Position numbers and translations under genes: made by a program
Notes under the pieces: generated by a model
Databases searched by the model: none
Seen by the model: the letters and a program-made list of their open reading frames with translations, nothing else
What the model was told of the DNA's origin: nothing
Origin: Prado023 sp963753075
GTDB taxonomy: Bacteria > Actinomycetota > Actinomycetes > S36-B12 > CAIYMF01
DNA: 64,000 nt
NCBI GenBank assembly: GCA_963753075.1
Contig: CAVWAR010000017.1
Coordinates: 1,302,001-1,366,000 of the forward strand
Reading direction: 5' to 3'
Shown here: in pieces, positions 62,012-64,000 of the stretch
Layout: each line of letters starts with the position of its first letter
Numbering within the stretch: the stretch's first letter is position 1

Positions 62012-63311
62012 TTCGCTTGGCGCCGGTGGCGGTGGGTTGAGTGCTGCTGCTCATGGCACGCGGGCCCGGTTCCCCCGCCGGGCTGGGGTCGACGTCGACC
62101 AGTGACTCAAGGATCTCCACGGCCCGGGGTGCCCCGCCGGCGGCCGCGAAGCCCGCGGCCACCCGCCCGGCCGCCTCGGTCCGGCCGAGCGCATCACGCA
62201 CTGACGAACGAAGCCGCTGCGGGGTCAGTCGCTTGGGGGCGAGTCGCACCCCCGCGCCGGAGTGCTCCACCCGGCGAGCTGACTCATGCTGGTCGCGGCC
62301 CCAGGGCACGACGACCACGGGGACACCTGCCGCCAGCGCCCGCTGGGTGCTGCCCATGCCTCCATGGGTGACGACGACGTCCACATCATCGATGACGGCA
62401 GCGTGCGACAGGAACCTGACGATGCGGGTCCGCTCGTGCGCAGCGGCGAACCGGTCCGGATCAAGCGCCGAGGTGGTCACGATGATTGACCCAGGTTCGT
62501 CGGCCAGCCCCGCAAGGGCCGCGTCGATGATCGCCCCATCCTCCTGGAGCTCCGTGGACACGTTCACCAGGACTCTCGGATGTGGCAGGTCGGCGAGCCA
62601 CGCCGGCGCCTGACCCGGCGGTGACCAGAGCCCGGGCCCGATCGGATACACGTTCGCGGGCCAACTGCGCCGGGCGTACTCGAATGGCTCCGCCGTGCGG
62701 TAGAGCAGGGCATCAGCCTGCACGTACACGTCCCCCAGCCCGCCCAGCGCCGGCAGACCGAGCCCGGTGCGCAGCGCGTTGAGCCTGGAGATGACTGGAC
62801 GGACCATCCGACCCGTGGCCGCCGTGACCAGACGATCCCGCGTGCGATCCACGGCATTGCGGGGTGGGGCGAACCCGGGGCCGAAGGCTGGCGTGTCCGG
62901 CGACGGCACCGCCAGGGCATAGGGAAGGAAGGCCGCCCACGGCCTCCCCTGGGCCTGCGCCAGCGCCGAGGCGCCCCAGCTGTTCGCGTCGATGACCAAC
63001 AGATCGGGCTGGAGCTCGTCGATGGCAGCCTGGAGGTCGCGCACCTCGTACGGGGCTCGGGCCATCCAGGTCTCGAGCGCCGCCAGGATCTGGGCGCGGG
63101 TGCCCGACGAGGTGTAGTCATCCATCGTGATGGCCTCGATGGCCGGCGCGATCGCCCGGTGTGCAATGCCGGCGGTCTCCACGTGCTCACGCTCGGCGGC
63201 GAGGGTCGCCACCACGACGTTGTGGCCCTGCCCCTGCAGTGCCAGCGCGACGTCCATCATCGGGTACAGGTGGCCGCGGGCGGGTGAGGTGTAGATCAGG
63301 ACGGTGCTCAT
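61998..63311 (-). CDS. MGT/UGT-family glycosyltransferase
   Basis: The 437-residue GT-B protein has IYTSPARGHLYPMMDVALAL at the N-terminus (acceptor domain) and the donor-binding UGT signature VTHGGMGSTQRALAAGVPVV and VVPWGRDQHESARRV near the C-terminus. It resembles macrolide and glycopeptide glycosyltransferases. ATG 63311 follows GGAGG; the ATG overlaps the TetR stop (ATGA), so both are cotranscribed. Probably inactivates or decorates a small hydrophobic molecule. Confidence 0.92.
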   Translation of the reverse strand: MSTVLIYTSPARGHLYPMMDVALALQGQGHNVVVATLAAEREHVETAGIAHRAIAPAIEAITMDDYTSSGTRAQILAALETWMARAPYEVRDLQAAIDELQPDLLVIDANSWGASALAQAQGRPWAAFLPYALAVPSPDTPAFGPGFAPPRNAVDRTRDRLVTAATGRMVRPVISRLNALRTGLGLPALGGLGDVYVQADALLYRTAEPFEYARRSWPANVYPIGPGLWSPPGQAPAWLADLPHPRVLVNVSTELQEDGAIIDAALAGLADEPGSIIVTTSALDPDRFAAAHERTRIVRFLSHAAVIDDVDVVVTHGGMGSTQRALAAGVPVVVVPWGRDQHESARRVEHSGAGVRLAPKRLTPQRLRSSVRDALGRTEAAGRVAAGFAAAGGAPRAVEILESLVDVDPSPAGEPGPRAMSSSTQPTATGAKRTTST

Positions 63312-63883
63312 GAGTCCTCCAGGACGGCGTTGATGAGGGCGGAGATGACGGTTCGGGTCGCGTCGGGCGAGCGCCCGAGGTCGAGCCTGAGCAGTTTCCA
63401 GATGTAGAGGTCGGTGGCAGCGACGAGGGCATCGACCGTCGTCTCGGATGGCTCCCTGAGGCGGGGCCCGAAGCAGCGCTGCACCCACGCCCGGTGGTAG
63501 GCCCGGCCTGTCTGCGCCGCCTCGACGACGAGGGGATCTCCCCCGTGCTCCTGGGTCAGGAGGTTGAGCACCAGCCTGCCCTCAGCCTCGTAGTGCGCGA
63601 GCAGGCCCGCGATGGCACCCTCGACGTCGCCGGGGGCGCTGCCCTCGCGCTGTTCCTGCACACGGGTGCCCAGCTGCTGCCGGACCACGCCGAAGCAGCC
63701 CTCCCGCGAGCCCATGTGCCGGAGCACGGTCTGCACGGTGACACCGGATTCCTCGGCGATGGACTGCAGGGTCACGTCGACGATCGGGCGCTCGGTGAGC
63801 AGCGTCTCGGTGGCCTCGGCGATGCGCTGCGTGGTCTGCGCTGCCTGCTGGGCGCGGTTGGTCATGTCGTAGGTGCGTACCAT
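63308..63883 (-). CDS. TetR-family regulator
   Basis: The 191-residue protein has an HTH (TETLLTERPIVDVTLQSIAE, ESGVTVQTVLRHMGSREGCF) and a C-terminal TetR_C-like ligand domain. ATG 63883 follows AAGGAGG at ideal spacing. Its own promoter holds a long palindrome, and the downstream glycosyltransferase gene is coupled, so it likely represses the pair until an inducer, possibly the glycosylated molecule, is present. Confidence 0.9.
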   Translation of the reverse strand: MVRTYDMTNRAQQAAQTTQRIAEATETLLTERPIVDVTLQSIAEESGVTVQTVLRHMGSREGCFGVVRQQLGTRVQEQREGSAPGDVEGAIAGLLAHYEAEGRLVLNLLTQEHGGDPLVVEAAQTGRAYHRAWVQRCFGPRLREPSETTVDALVAATDLYIWKLLRLDLGRSPDATRTVISALINAVLEDS

Positions 63884-63892
63884 TCGACCTCC

Positions 63893-63934
63893 TTATTCGT
63901 GTGAATCGTACTCACACCAATAAGTTGATGTCAA
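63893..63934 (-). promoter_or_regulatory. TetR promoter with 31-bp palindromic operator
   Basis: On the minus strand -35 TTGACA (63934-63929), 18-nt spacer, -10 TACGAT (63910-63905). The palindrome spans 63893-63923: TTATT-c-GTGTGA, 7 nt, TCACAC-c-AATAA, with only the central bases asymmetric. It covers the -10. A weaker TGATGT...ACATCA inverted repeat lies just upstream. Confidence 0.75.
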
Positions 63935-64000
63935 TGCCACTCACATCATTACGGACCCTCCTGGTTGTGGCCGGCGCACCGGCGCGCAGTCCGCTCCACG

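Overview
The window is high-GC DNA with densely packed genes on both strands. It has strong SD (GGAGG-type) starts alongside many leaderless starts, DUF222/HNH, DUF6326, DrrAB-type and MacAB-type genes. All of this points to an actinobacterium (Actinomycetota). No rRNA, tRNA, CRISPR array or intact insertion sequence was seen. Most of the window reads as chromosomal core and accessory metabolism, with several patches of gene decay (about 12.5, 14.6-15.3, 16.9, 36.3 and 47.8-48.6 kb).

Region by region: 0-5 kb holds the 3' end of metA. It is followed by a four-domain sulfur-handling flavoprotein (CoA-disulfide reductase-rhodanese-TusA-DsrE) and a convergent TDT-family exporter whose promoter carries a CsoR/CstR-like operator, then a secreted lipoprotein. 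5-8.4 kb is a beta-phosphoglucomutase/GH65 disaccharide phosphorylase pair. 8.4-17 kb holds small membrane proteins, a Crp/Fnr regulator, a membrane protein with an Ile-Pro-Ser repeat tail, a GNAT, a cysteine-synthase-like enzyme, lipoproteins (one frameshifted) and a papain-like/NlpC hydrolase divergent from a repeat-tailed small protein. 17-31 kb holds a large propeller-like lipoprotein, a rifampin-phosphotransferase-like three-domain protein, two divergent phosphoesterases, a class C beta-lactamase-like hydrolase and an HNH protein.

30-48 kb contains a likely pyrophosphate/polyphosphate theme. It has a divergent membrane H+-pyrophosphatase, an 1127-residue protein that matches my memory of PPi-dependent PEP carboxykinase, and a PPK2 polyphosphate kinase. 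Between these lie an MFS drug exporter, an Xre/MbcA-RES toxin-antitoxin module with tandem repeats in its leader, a GT39-type membrane glycosyltransferase, an NhaC antiporter and an NlpC/P60 hydrolase. A decayed P-type ATPase follows PPK2.

48.6-64 kb holds an epimerase-like protein, a nitronate-monooxygenase-like enzyme, a DrrAB-TetR operon with palindromic operators, a Rieske-glutamate synthase fusion and a lipoprotein-HlyD-ABC-FtsX export operon. The end of the window has ClbS/DfsB, LOG-like, Ycf46-like AAA+ and AhpD-like genes, and an autoregulated TetR with a macrolide-type glycosyltransferase.

A recurring signal is a TANNNT -10 hexamer ending 5-7 nt before an ATG/GTG start. It marks leaderless genes, fixes many starts and reveals at least one hidden 44-residue gene at 20216-20350.
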